Counted from the stretch's first letter, positions 22,936 through 30,490 are shown. The stretch: DNA of 33,876 nucleotides from Raineyella sp964402325 (GCA_964402325.1 CAYOBI010000024.1:1-33876); one strand, 5' to 3'. Translations and numbers: made by a program. Notes: generated from the letters alone by a model not told the origin.

Positions 22936-23979
22936 ATGACCACCGCCGCACCCCACCTGCCCACCCCGACCGCACCCGTCCGTCGCCTGAACACCTCCAA
23001 GGCGATGGCCGAGGCGATCGCCCAGGAGATGCGCGCCGACCCCGAGGTGATCTACCTCGGCGAGGACGTCGGCAGCTACGGCGGCATCTTCAGCTCCACC
23101 GTCGGGCTGCTCGACGAGTTCGGCCCGAGCCGGATCATCGACACCCCTATCTCGGAGACCGCGTTCATCGGGCTGGGCATCGGCGCCGCCGTCGAGGGCA
23201 TGCGCCCGATCGTCGAGCTGATGTTCGCCGACTTCATGGGCGTCTGCCTGGACCAGATCTACAACCACATGGCCAAGATCCACTTCGAATCCGGCGGCAA
23301 CGTCACCGTCCCGATGGTGCTCACCACCGCGGTCGGCGGCGGCTACTCCGACGGGGCCCAGCACAGCCAGTGCCTGTGGGGGACGTTCGGGCACCTGCCG
23401 GGGCTGAAGGTCGTCGTGCCGTCCAACCCGGCCGACGCCAAGGGGCTGATGACCGCGGCGATCCGCGACGACGGCCCGGTCGTCTACATGTTCCACAAGG
23501 GCGTGATGGGGCTGGCCTGGATGGCGAAGAACAAGCGGTCGGTCGACGTCGTCCCCGAGGGCGAGTACGTCGTGCCGATCGGCAAGGCCGCCGTGGCGCA
23601 CCCAGGGGCCGACGTGACGGTGGTGACCCTGTCGCTGTCGGTGCACCACGCCCTCGACGTCGCCGAGAAGCTGGCGGGCGAGGGGATCGGCGTGGAGGTG
23701 ATCGACCTGCGCTCGGTCGTCCCGCTGGACCGGGAGGCCATCATCGCGTCGGTCGCGAAGACCGGCCGGCTGGTCGTCGTCGACGAGGACTACCTGTCGT
23801 ACGGGCTCTCCGGCGAGGTCGTCGCCTCGGTGGTGGAGGCCGATCCGACCCTGCTGAAGGCGGCGCCGAAGCGGCTCGCGCTGCCCGACATCCCGATCCC
23901 GTACGCCCATGTCCTGGAGTACGCGGCGCTGCCGCGCCAGGAACGGATCGAGGCCGCGATCCGGGAGGTGCTGGCGTGA
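22936..23979 (+). CDS. acetoin/pyruvate dehydrogenase E1 beta
   Basis: A 347-residue E1 beta chain that pairs with E1 alpha to decarboxylate the substrate and acylate the lipoyl arm. The motifs are standard: VIYLGEDVGSYGGIFSST, RIIDTPISETAFIGLGIGAA, PIVELMFADFMGVCLDQIYN, the GGGYSDGAQHSQ loop with the active-site histidine, LKVVVPSNPADAKGLM, and a C-terminal EVIDLRSVVPLD transketolase-C segment. A GAGGAGG ribosome site within the end of E1 alpha precedes the ATG. Its stop overlaps the GTG start of the lipoyl gene. The substrate may be acetoin, pyruvate or a branched-chain oxo acid; E1-alpha resemblance favours acetoin. Confidence 0.88.
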   Translation: MTTAAPHLPTPTAPVRRLNTSKAMAEAIAQEMRADPEVIYLGEDVGSYGGIFSSTVGLLDEFGPSRIIDTPISETAFIGLGIGAAVEGMRPIVELMFADFMGVCLDQIYNHMAKIHFESGGNVTVPMVLTTAVGGGYSDGAQHSQCLWGTFGHLPGLKVVVPSNPADAKGLMTAAIRDDGPVVYMFHKGVMGLAWMAKNKRSVDVVPEGEYVVPIGKAAVAHPGADVTVVTLSLSVHHALDVAEKLAGEGIGVEVIDLRSVVPLDREAIIASVAKTGRLVVVDEDYLSYGLSGEVVASVVEADPTLLKAAPKRLALPDIPIPYAHVLEYAALPRQERIEAAIREVLA

Positions 23980-24209
23980 CCGACGTGATCTTCCCGCAGA
24001 TGAGTGCCGAACACGGCGACGCCACCGGCGTGGTCGCCACCTGGTACGCCGCCGAGGGCGAACAGGTGGCCGAGGGCCAGCTCCTCGCCGAGGTGCAGAT
24101 GGACAAGGTCGATGCCGAGGTGATGGCCCCCGCCGCCGGGACCGTCACTCTGCTCGTCGCCGAGGGGGACGAGGTGACGCAGGGCTCGGTGATCGCGCGG
24201 ATCGCGTAG
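23976..24209 (+). CDS. stand-alone lipoyl-domain protein
   Basis: A 77-residue protein that is only a lipoyl domain: two symmetric beta-sandwich halves with EVQMDKVDAEV holding the lipoylated Lys44, flanked by conserved glycines (GEQVAEGQ and GDEVTQGS). In ordinary acetoin or pyruvate complexes this domain is the N-terminus of the E2 acyltransferase; here the protein ends directly after it, with no linker, E1/E3-binding or catalytic domain, and none follows in the next 200 bases. The GTG start overlaps the E1 beta stop by four bases, so it is stoichiometrically coupled. The E2 core and E3 must be encoded elsewhere if a normal complex forms. Confidence 0.88.
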   Translation: MTDVIFPQMSAEHGDATGVVATWYAAEGEQVAEGQLLAEVQMDKVDAEVMAPAAGTVTLLVAEGDEVTQGSVIARIA

Positions 24210-24238
24210 ACCCGGGACGGCCCACCCCGCAACGGAGT

Positions 24239-24295
24239 GTGACGTAGGTTACGCCGTGGTGGCTGTTTCGGCTGCCTCGGGGTGACCTACGTTAT
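24239..24295. promoter_or_regulatory. repeated GTGAC-N4-GTTAY motif, inverted core
   Basis: GTGAC-GTAG-GTTAC (24239-24252) and GTGAC-CTAC-GTTAT (24282-24295) are direct repeats 43 bp apart. Their cores ACGTAGGT and ACCTACGT are also inverted repeats. GlnR sites use similar GTNAC half-sites but with six-base spacing, so this is not a standard GlnR box. The position upstream of the acetate symporter operon suggests an activator or repressor site. Confidence 0.5.
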
Positions 24296-24302
24296 GCAAC
24301 CG

Positions 24303-24391
24303 TTACGGGTGTGGGCCATCTGGATCGGGTTTTCCCCTTACGGGTACACGGGTGAATAGCTATGGTGACGCTGATCTCACGCCCCTGTGAG
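24303..24391. promoter_or_regulatory. further repeats in DUF485-symporter upstream region
   Basis: TTACGGGT occurs at 24303-24310 and again at 24338-24345 (35 bp apart), followed by a related ACACGGGT. ATAGCTAT (24356-24363) is a palindrome near a TATGGT -10-like box. CTCAC-N6-GTGAG (24376-24391) is an inverted repeat just before the ribosome site and resembles CRP/GlxR half-sites in the reverse arrangement. Confidence 0.35.
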
Positions 24392-24415
24392 CCGTTTCAC
24401 CCCAGGAGCGATTCC

Positions 24416-24742
24416 ATGCCCAGCCCCACCCGCTACAGAGAGGTAGAGAAGTCGGCTGAGTTCGTCGAATTGCGGAAGAGGTTCCGCAGCTTCGCGTTCC
24501 CGATGACCGTCGCCTTCCTCGTCTGGTACTTCGTCTACGTCCTGCTGTCCGTCTACGCCGTGAGCTGGATGAGCACCCGCATCGCCGGCAACATCACCAT
24601 CGGCTTGCTGATCTCGTTCCTCCAGTTCGTCACGACGTTCCTCATCACCTGGCTGTACATCCGACACGCGAACCGGTCCCTGGACCCGCTGTCGGCCCAG
24701 CTGAAGGCCGATCTCGAGTCCGACCAGGAAGGGGCCCACTGA
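24416..24742 (+). CDS. DUF485 family membrane protein
   Basis: A 108-residue protein with two membrane helices (about residues 27-52 and 62-88) and charged ends, typical of DUF485 proteins encoded directly before ActP/MctC-type symporters; it is presumed an accessory subunit or stabiliser of the symporter. Motifs include FVELRKRFRSFAFPMTVAFL and the conserved ITWLYIRHANRSLDPL end. ATG 24416 is chosen because AGGAG lies 9 bases upstream; an in-frame ATG at 24362 has no ribosome site. Its TGA overlaps the symporter ATG by one base. Confidence 0.88.
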   Translation: MPSPTRYREVEKSAEFVELRKRFRSFAFPMTVAFLVWYFVYVLLSVYAVSWMSTRIAGNITIGLLISFLQFVTTFLITWLYIRHANRSLDPLSAQLKADLESDQEGAH

Positions 24743-26346
24743 TGCTCCCCCTCGCCACGCTGGGCAACCCGGCCGTCAACATCGCGATCTTCGTCGCCTT
24801 CGTCGTCGCCACGATGACCGTCGTCATCATGGTGACCCGCGGTGGGATGAAGAAGTCCAGTGACTTCTACACCGGCGGCGCCGCCTTCTCCGGACGCCAG
24901 AACGGGTTCGCCATCGCCGGTGACTACCTGTCCGCCGCCTCCTTCCTCGGCATCGTCGGCTCGGTCGCCTTCTACGGCTACGACGGCCTGCTCTACTCCG
25001 TGGGCTTCTTCGTCGCCTGGTTGGTCGCCCTGCTGCTCGTCGCCGAACCGCTGCGCAACACCGGGCGCTACACGATGGCCGACGTCATCTCCTTCCGGGT
25101 CCAGGACCGTCCGGTCCGGATGGCCGCGGCCATCTCGACCCTGCTCGTCTCCTTCTTCTACCTGCTCGCCCAGATGGCCGGCGCCGGCGGCCTGGTGGCC
25201 CTGCTGCTCGGCATCTCGAGCAAGGCCGGCCAGAACATCGTCATCGTCGTCGTCGGCCTGCTGATGGTGGCGTACGTCCTGATCGGCGGGATGAAGGGCA
25301 CCACCTGGGTGCAGATGATCAAGGCGATCCTGCTGATCATCGGCGTGATCGTGATGTCGGTGTGGGTGATGTCCCGGGTCGGGTTCAACCTGTCCACCCT
25401 GATCCAGCAGTCCATCGACCACGTCAACGCGGTCAAGCCGGGCACCGGCGACCACCTGCTGCAACCGATGGGCAAGTACGGCACGAACAAGCTCGGCTTC
25501 ATCTCGCTGTCGATCGCCCTGGTGCTCGGCGCCTCCGGCCTGCCGCACGTGCTGATGCGCTTCTACACCGTGCCGACCGCCAAGGAGGCCCGCCGCTCGG
25601 TGACCTGGGCGATCGGCCTGATCGGCCTGTTCTACCTGCTCACGATGGTCCTCGGCTTCGGTGCCGCCTGGCTGGTCGGCGCGGAGAAGATCAAGGCGAT
25701 GCCGGGTGGCGCCAACGCCGCCGCCCCGGCCCTGGCGTACGAGTTGGGCGGCACCATCCTGATGGCGCTGATCTCCGGCGTCGCGTTCGCGACGATCCTC
25801 GCCGTCGTCGCCGGCCTGACCATCACCGCGTCGGCCTCGTTCGCCCACGACATCTACAACTCGGTGATCAAGAACGGCAAGGCCGAGCCCCGCCAGGAGC
25901 TGCGGGTCGCCCGGATCTCCTCGATCGTGATCGGCCTGATCTCGATCGTCGGCGGTGTCGTCGCGAACGGCCAGAACATCGCCTTCCTGGTGTCGCTGGC
26001 CTTCGCGCTGGCCGCCTCGGCGAACCTGCCGTCGATCCTGTACACGCTCTACTGGCGGCGGTTCAACACCCGCGGCGCGCTGTGGAGCATCTACGGCGGG
26101 CTGATCTCGGCGATGGTGCTGATCATCTTCTCGCCGGCGGTCTCCGGCAACGCGGCCGCGATGTTCCCGACGGCCAACTTCGCCTGGTTCCCGCTGGACA
26201 ACCCGGCCCTGGTGTCGGTCCCGGTCGGCTTCATCCTCGGCTGGCTCGGCACGATCACCTCGGACGAGCACAACGAGGACAAGGCCGTGGAGATGGAGGT
26301 CCGCTCCCTCACCGGTGCCGGTGCGGGTGGCGCGATCGACCACTGA
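24742..26346 (+). CDS. actP: sodium:solute symporter, ActP/MctC-like acetate uptake
   Basis: A 534-residue sodium:solute symporter with about 13 membrane helices. DFYTGGAAFSGRQNGFAIAGDYLSAASFLG near the N-terminus is the signature of the acetate/pyruvate/propionate (ActP, MctC) branch, and ASGLPHVLMRFYTVPTAKEARRS is the family's central motif. It imports short-chain monocarboxylates with sodium or protons. It is coupled to the DUF485 partner. Placement next to an acetoin/pyruvate dehydrogenase operon suggests shared carbon-source control. The exact substrate is not decidable. Confidence 0.9.
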   Translation: MLPLATLGNPAVNIAIFVAFVVATMTVVIMVTRGGMKKSSDFYTGGAAFSGRQNGFAIAGDYLSAASFLGIVGSVAFYGYDGLLYSVGFFVAWLVALLLVAEPLRNTGRYTMADVISFRVQDRPVRMAAAISTLLVSFFYLLAQMAGAGGLVALLLGISSKAGQNIVIVVVGLLMVAYVLIGGMKGTTWVQMIKAILLIIGVIVMSVWVMSRVGFNLSTLIQQSIDHVNAVKPGTGDHLLQPMGKYGTNKLGFISLSIALVLGASGLPHVLMRFYTVPTAKEARRSVTWAIGLIGLFYLLTMVLGFGAAWLVGAEKIKAMPGGANAAAPALAYELGGTILMALISGVAFATILAVVAGLTITASASFAHDIYNSVIKNGKAEPRQELRVARISSIVIGLISIVGGVVANGQNIAFLVSLAFALAASANLPSILYTLYWRRFNTRGALWSIYGGLISAMVLIIFSPAVSGNAAAMFPTANFAWFPLDNPALVSVPVGFILGWLGTITSDEHNEDKAVEMEVRSLTGAGAGGAIDH

Positions 26347-26420
26347 TCCCGGTCGTCCGGACCGTACGATCCCCCCACGACGGCCCGTCGGGTTCCTCCC
26401 GGCGGGCTGTCGCCGTGTCC

Positions 26421-26578
26421 GGGGCCGGACCTGCCGCTCTACAACCGCGACCTCGACGTTCCAGTACGAGGAGGGTGACCTCGACACGGAGCGCACCCAG
26501 GAGTTCCTCAAGGCCTGGGTGGACGCGTTCGCTGCGTACGTTGAGCTGTGGCACCGGGCCCAGGCGGCAGCCCAGTAG
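26421..26578 (+). pseudogene. internally deleted NAD(P)H-dependent FMN reductase remnant
   Basis: One frame reads GPDLPLYNRDLDVP, like the loop near residue 40-50 of NADPH-dependent FMN reductases. The neighbouring frame from about 26457 reads FQYEEGDLDTERTQEF, then LKAWVDAFAAYVELWH, matching the family's C-terminal helix, and ends at a TAG. The roughly 100 residues that should separate the two are missing and the frames do not join, so this is a decayed gene with an internal deletion. Confidence 0.5.
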
Positions 26579-26608
26579 TCACACGTCTGAGAGGACTCTG
26601 TGAATCCG

Positions 26609-26637
26609 TGGACCTGGGGTAACCTTTCGACTACTAT
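26609..26637 (+). promoter_or_regulatory. promoter of candidate small RNA
   Basis: TGGACC (26609-26614), 17 bases, then TACTAT (26632-26637): a plausible vegetative promoter 7 bases before the inferred start of the small RNA. No reading frame follows. Confidence 0.5.
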
Positions 26638-26643
26638 TCCAGC

Positions 26644-26760
26644 AGGTGCGCAGTTCTGCGCCCTCCCGGACGTCGCACGCTGACATCATCCCCCCGTACG
26701 CCAGCGATGCGACAAACCCAGTGGTCGACCGCCCTGCGCGGTCGACCACTGTTGGGTTTT
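26644..26760 (+). ncRNA. candidate 6C-type small RNA
   Basis: An orphan transcript of about 117 bases is predicted between the promoter at 26609-26637 and a strong terminator. Hairpin 1 is GCGCAG/CTGCGC (26648-26661) next to a C-rich CCCTCCC. Hairpin 2 pairs GTCGCACGCTG (26672-26682) with CAGCG-A-TGCGAC (26702-26713) around a loop holding exactly six cytosines (26690-26695). The actinobacterial 6C RNA (B11 in M. tuberculosis) is defined by C-run hairpin loops and there lies beside the Tad/ssd locus, as here within a few kilobases. Only one loop has the clean six-C run, so the family assignment is tentative. Confidence 0.6.
26714..26760 (+). terminator. strong rho-independent terminator
   Basis: GTGGTCGACCGC (26721-26732) pairs perfectly with GCGGTCGACCAC (26738-26749) around CCTGC. 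An outer AAACCCA/TGGGTTT pair continues the stem past a 3-base bulge, ending in TTTT. It is the most convincing intrinsic terminator in the window and ends the candidate small RNA. Confidence 0.85.
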
Positions 26761-26804
26761 ACCGGTCACAACCGGTGCCGGTCCGGCCCCGATTGAACCC
26801 TCCG

Positions 26805-26810
26805 TAGGCT
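26805..26810 (+). promoter_or_regulatory. -10 box of DUF2207 gene (leaderless)
   Basis: TAGGCT (TANNNT) ends six bases before the GTG start at 26817. The start has only a G-run directly before it, so leaderless initiation is likely. Confidence 0.5.
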
Positions 26811-26816
26811 GGGGGC

Positions 26817-28019
26817 GTGACTTCCGCCTCCCTGCTCATGCTCGTCGTCGGCCTCGTGGTGACCGCGATCGCCGTCCTGGCGATCGTGGTGTCCCGCCGC
26901 CGCGGCCTCGATGAGATCTACCAGGGGGTCACTCCCGGCCTGTTGCCCCTGCCGGGCCAGCAGGCCGACACCCGCCGGGTGCGCGACCGGGAGTACACCA
27001 GGGCGCTCGCGGTGCAGTTCACCCCGCCGAAGGGGCTGCGTCCCGGCCTGGTCGGGACGGTCTACGACGGCGTCGCCGAGAGCCGCGACGTCACCGCCAC
27101 CATCGTCGACCTCGCCGTGCGGGGCTACGTCAGGATCCGGGCGGTGGACCCCGAGGACGGGCCGGCCGGCAAGGAGCAGGTCGGCAAGGAGCAGGCGGAC
27201 TGGGAGATCACCGCGCTGGACCCACCGGCAGGCGACGAGCTGTCGGTGATGGAGGCGCATCTGCTGAACGGCATGTTCGGACACGGCCCGACGGTGCGGA
27301 TCTCCCAGTTGACCGGCGACTTCGGCCAGGTGATGCGCGAGGCGGTGCAGGCGCTCTATGTCGAGGTCGTGCACCGCGGCTGGTACCGCCGCCACCCGCG
27401 TGCCCGCAACGGTCTGGGCGGTGCCGGGCTGTGGGTCCTGGCGATCGGCGCCGCGGTGGTGATGGTGGTCGTGGGCGGCGCCGGTGGGGTCGTCGGCGGC
27501 CTGCTCACGCTGGTGTCGGCGGGGGTCTGGGCGCGCTGGGGGCGGGTCCGCCCGGGCCGCACCGCGGAGGGCACCGCCGTCCGGATCCAGGCGCTGGCCT
27601 TCGAGGAGTACCTGCGGACCGCCGAGGCGGACCAGATCACGTTCGAGGAGGCGGCCGACATCTTCTCCCGCTACCTGCCGTACGCGATCGTCTTCGGCGT
27701 CGCGGACCACTGGGCGAAGGTGTTCGGCGAGGTGGCCGCGAAGGCCCAGCTGGCCGGCTACGACCAGCTCGACTTCGGGCTCGACTGGATCGACGTGATG
27801 GTCCTCTCCGACCTGATGGGCGAGGCGCCGCAGCTCGCCTTCATGCTCGGCGAAGGGGTCGCCGAACTGGTCGGCAACCTGGACTTCGACGGCCTCGCCG
27901 ACGCCGTCGGCGGTGGGCTGGAGGCGTTCGCCGACGGGGTGTCGAGCTTCGTCGACTTCCCCGTCGGCCTGGACAACCTCGGCGACGGCTGCGACGGCTG
28001 CGATCTGAACGTCAACTAG
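26817..28019 (+). CDS. DUF2207-like membrane protein, N-terminally short
   Basis: A 400-residue protein. One membrane helix is at the start (LLMLVVGLVVTAIAVLAIVV). A cytoplasmic winged-helix-like region follows (TIVDLAVRGYVRIRA, ELSVMEAHLLNGMFG). Two helices lie near 200-240, then the DUF2207 C-terminal signature AFEEYLRTAEADQITFEEAADIFSRYLPYAIVFGVADHWAKVF. Typical DUF2207 (YciQ-like) proteins begin with a signal peptide and an extracellular domain of about 200 residues; that part is absent here. The tail ends DGCDGCDLNVN, with a CxxC pair that could bind metal or cross-link. Function unknown. The GTG start follows a TAGGCT box by six bases. Confidence 0.78.
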   Translation: MTSASLLMLVVGLVVTAIAVLAIVVSRRRGLDEIYQGVTPGLLPLPGQQADTRRVRDREYTRALAVQFTPPKGLRPGLVGTVYDGVAESRDVTATIVDLAVRGYVRIRAVDPEDGPAGKEQVGKEQADWEITALDPPAGDELSVMEAHLLNGMFGHGPTVRISQLTGDFGQVMREAVQALYVEVVHRGWYRRHPRARNGLGGAGLWVLAIGAAVVMVVVGGAGGVVGGLLTLVSAGVWARWGRVRPGRTAEGTAVRIQALAFEEYLRTAEADQITFEEAADIFSRYLPYAIVFGVADHWAKVFGEVAAKAQLAGYDQLDFGLDWIDVMVLSDLMGEAPQLAFMLGEGVAELVGNLDFDGLADAVGGGLEAFADGVSSFVDFPVGLDNLGDGCDGCDLNVN

Positions 28020-28040
28020 CGCCGGCGGCGCGGCCCGCGG

Positions 28041-28922
28041 CTAGTCGACGACCGTCGGCAGCGCCGGATCCTCGATCCCGGCGGCGTGCAGGGCGGTACG
28101 GATCCGGCTGAGCGCCTCGCGTTGGAACCCCCACTGCTGGTTGGCCAGGGTGTCGGCGACGGCCCGCAGCTTCGTCTGGACCGCGTCCATGCTGTCGACG
28201 CCGAGGACCACCGGTTCGGCGATCAGCACCTGCTGCCACTCCTCCTCGGCGGCCATGTCGGCGAGGATCTGCTTCATGATGTCGATCGCCGGGGCCGGGT
28301 CGGCGGCCACCGCGATCGGCACGTCGATGATGGCGGTCGAGGTGCCCTGGGAGGAGTTGCCGAGCTGGGTGATGTCGCCGTTGCGGACGTACCAGACGAC
28401 GCCGGAGAAGGCCCGCAGCCGGGTGACCCGCAGCCCGACCTCCTCGACCCGGCCGGAGATCTTGTCGTTGATCTGGATCCAGTCACCGACGCCGAACTGG
28501 TCCTCGGAGACCATGAAGATGCCGGACAGGTAGTCCTTCACCAGCGACTGGGCGCCGAAGCCGATCGCCACGCCGCCGATGCTGGCGCTGGCGAGCAGTG
28601 GTGCCATCGGCACGCCGAGCTGGTTCATCACCGTCATCACGACGACCACCACCAGGACGACGTCGAGGATGTTGCGCAGCAGGCTGGCGGTGGTGTTCGC
28701 CCGGGCTGCGTAGCGCTCGTCGGACATGTCCGCCGCCCGGCGGAGGATGTCGGTGGCCCGCAGCCGCTTGCCGCTCGCGTCCTTGATCATCATGCTGGTG
28801 ATCCGTCGGATCGCGCGGGCCAGCAGGCCGCGGACGACCAGGGCGACCAGGATCGTCACCACGACGACGACCGCATTGTTGATCCACTGCTCGGTGACTT
28901 GTTCGGACACTGGCCAGGGCAC
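28041..28922 (-). CDS. mscS: MscS family mechanosensitive channel
   Basis: A 293-residue small-conductance mechanosensitive channel that releases solutes under hypo-osmotic stress. The N-terminal helix is INNAVVVVVTILVALVVRGL. The pore helix region is ASASIGGVAIGFGAQSLVKDYLSGIF with the Gly/Ala packing pattern, followed by the beta domain (FGVGDWIQINDKISGRVEEVGLRVTRLR) and the alpha/beta C-terminal domain. The GTG start at 28920-28922 has GGAGG five bases upstream. It converges on the DUF2207 gene with 21 bases between stops, filled by short GC palindromes. Confidence 0.92.
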   Translation of the reverse strand: MPWPVSEQVTEQWINNAVVVVVTILVALVVRGLLARAIRRITSMMIKDASGKRLRATDILRRAADMSDERYAARANTTASLLRNILDVVLVVVVVMTVMNQLGVPMAPLLASASIGGVAIGFGAQSLVKDYLSGIFMVSEDQFGVGDWIQINDKISGRVEEVGLRVTRLRAFSGVVWYVRNGDITQLGNSSQGTSTAIIDVPIAVAADPAPAIDIMKQILADMAAEEEWQQVLIAEPVVLGVDSMDAVQTKLRAVADTLANQQWGFQREALSRIRTALHAAGIEDPALPTVVD

Positions 28923-29002
28923 GGGTGCCTCCGATCCGGGTTGGGGACGGTCGAGTACGGCGCGGGGGGGCGCCGTTTCGATCCTGCCACGGGTGTCTGA
29001 CG

Positions 29003-29019
29003 GAGCCCTGTCAGGGCTC
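29003..29019 (-). terminator. perfect palindrome after thiE
   Basis: GAGCCCTG-T-CAGGGCTC abuts the thiE stop codon; a GAGCCC stem with a five-base loop is the likely folded form. There is no T-tract. It probably ends the thiM-thiE transcript. Confidence 0.5.
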
Positions 29020-29676
29020 TCAGCCTGCCCAGGCCTCCAGCAGCGCCGCGGCGGCGTCCCGGGGGGAGGGCCGGCCGCAGATCGCCGAGACGACGCTGAT
29101 GCCGTCCACCCCGGTGGCCCGGACCACCGGGACCCGGTCCAGGCCGATCCCGCCGATCGCGACGCTCGGCCACGGGCTGGCCGCGGCGACGGCGGCCGTA
29201 CGTTCCGGACCGCCCGCCTCGGCGGCGTCGGGCTTGGTGGCGGTGTCCCAGACCGGGCCGATGCCGACGTAGTCGATCAGGTCCGTGCCGAGCGTACGGG
29301 CCACCTCGAGGTGCCGGACGGTCTGCACCGACAGGCCGAGCAGCCGGTCCGGGCCGAGCGCGGCGCGGGCCGCGTCGATCGGCAGGTCGCCCTGGCCGAC
29401 GTGCGCGCCCTCGGCGCCGATCGCCTCGACCAGGTGCACCCGGTCGTTGACCACCAGCGGGACCCGGCCCTCCAGCGCGGCGTGCAGCTCGCGGCCGATC
29501 CGGACGAAGGTGGCGTCGTCGACCCCGGTGTCGCGCAGCTGCACCAGGGTGACGCCGCCGTCGACGGCCTCCACGACGGTGCGGACCAGGCCGTACGCGG
29601 CGGTCATCACGGGGTCGGTGACGAGGTAGAGCCGGTAGTCGGGGACCGGGCGGCGGGTGGCGGGGGTGGCGGTCAT
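29020..29676 (-). CDS. thiE: thiamine-phosphate synthase
   Basis: A 218-residue TIM-barrel enzyme that joins HMP-PP and thiazole phosphate to give thiamine monophosphate. Family motifs: YRLYLVTDP, GGVTLVQLRDTG, LVVNDRVHLVEAIGAEGAHV, GQGDLPI, YVGIGPVWDTATKPDA (GPxxxTxTK phosphate loop) and SVAIGGIG. The ATG (29674-29676) overlaps the thiM TGA by four bases. Together with thiM this is a two-gene salvage module; thiD, thiC and thiG are not nearby. Confidence 0.94.
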   Translation of the reverse strand: MTATPATRRPVPDYRLYLVTDPVMTAAYGLVRTVVEAVDGGVTLVQLRDTGVDDATFVRIGRELHAALEGRVPLVVNDRVHLVEAIGAEGAHVGQGDLPIDAARAALGPDRLLGLSVQTVRHLEVARTLGTDLIDYVGIGPVWDTATKPDAAEAGGPERTAAVAAASPWPSVAIGGIGLDRVPVVRATGVDGISVVSAICGRPSPRDAAAALLEAWAG

Positions 29677-30476
29677 CGTTGCTCCAGTGTCACCCGGTCG
29701 GCAAGCTGTGCCGGGGTGATCGCGCCGAGAGCGTCCAGCAGGCCGACGGCGAAGGAGCCGGTGCCGTTCTTCGGGGCGTCCTCGGCGGCCAGGCAGAGCA
29801 GGGTGGTGGCCGTCGCGGCCGCGACCAGCGGGTCGGCGGTGACGGCGGCCAAGCCGGCCATCAGGGCGCCGAGGGAGCAGCCGACGCCGGTGACCTTCGT
29901 CATCAGCTCGTGTCCGTTGCTCAGCGCCACGGTGCGGGTGCCGTCGGTCAGGTAGTCGGTCGGGCCGCTGACCGCGACGACGGCGCCCAGCTGTGCGGCG
30001 AGCCGCCGGGCGGACTCCACGGCGTCGTCGGAGGAGTGCGAGGACTCCACCCCGCGCCCGCCGGCGCCGCCGAGCAGGCCGAGGATCTCCGAGGCGTTGC
30101 CGCGCACGACGGTCGGGTGCTGGTCGAGCAGCTCGACCGCGACCCGGGTCCGCCACCCGATGGCGCCGGCCGCGACCGGGTCGAGCACCCAGGGCACCCC
30201 ATGCTCGCGCGCCGAGGCCGTGGCCAGCCGCATCGCCGTCACGGTGTGGTCCTGCGGGGTGCCGAGGTTGACCAGGACACCGCCGGCGACGGCGGCGAAC
30301 TCGCCGGCCTCGTGCGGGTCGTCGACCATCGCCGGGGCGCCCCCGGCGGCGAGGACGACGTTCGCGGTGAAGTTGGTCACCACGGAGTTGGTCAGGCAGT
30401 GGACCAGCGGGACCGCGGCGCGGAAACCCTCCAGGGAGGCGGCCAGGGTGGACGGCGTGACGGGCGAGAGCTCCAT
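29673..30476 (-). CDS. thiM: hydroxyethylthiazole kinase
   Basis: A 267-residue kinase that phosphorylates the thiazole alcohol for thiamine salvage, supplying ThiE. Motifs: PLVHCLTNSVVTNFTANVVL with the substrate-binding NxVV segment, GGAPAMVDDP, VLDPVAAGA, VVRGNASEILGL, and GVGCSLGALMAG with the catalytic cysteine. It is translationally coupled to thiE. The ATG at 30474-30476 lies 8 bases after a minus-strand TAGTGT -10 box, with no room for a TPP riboswitch in the leader. Confidence 0.93.
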   Translation of the reverse strand: MELSPVTPSTLAASLEGFRAAVPLVHCLTNSVVTNFTANVVLAAGGAPAMVDDPHEAGEFAAVAGGVLVNLGTPQDHTVTAMRLATASAREHGVPWVLDPVAAGAIGWRTRVAVELLDQHPTVVRGNASEILGLLGGAGGRGVESSHSSDDAVESARRLAAQLGAVVAVSGPTDYLTDGTRTVALSNGHELMTKVTGVGCSLGALMAGLAAVTADPLVAAATATTLLCLAAEDAPKNGTGSFAVGLLDALGAITPAQLADRVTLEQR

Positions 30477-30484
30477 GTCCCGAC

Positions 30485-30490
30485 ACACTA
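30485..30490 (-). promoter_or_regulatory. -10 box of thiM (leaderless)
   Basis: Minus-strand TAGTGT (TANNNT) ends 8 bases before the thiM ATG. This leaves no 5' UTR for a thiamine riboswitch. Confidence 0.5.

Noticed and set aside
24239..24252. GlnR box before the symporter operon
   Set aside because: Half-sites resemble GTNAC but the spacing is four, not six, bases, and the neighbouring genes are not nitrogen genes.
24553..26511. Long minus-strand frame opposite the acetate symporter
   Set aside because: Antisense shadow of a membrane protein; Asp/Arg/Gln-rich with no motif.
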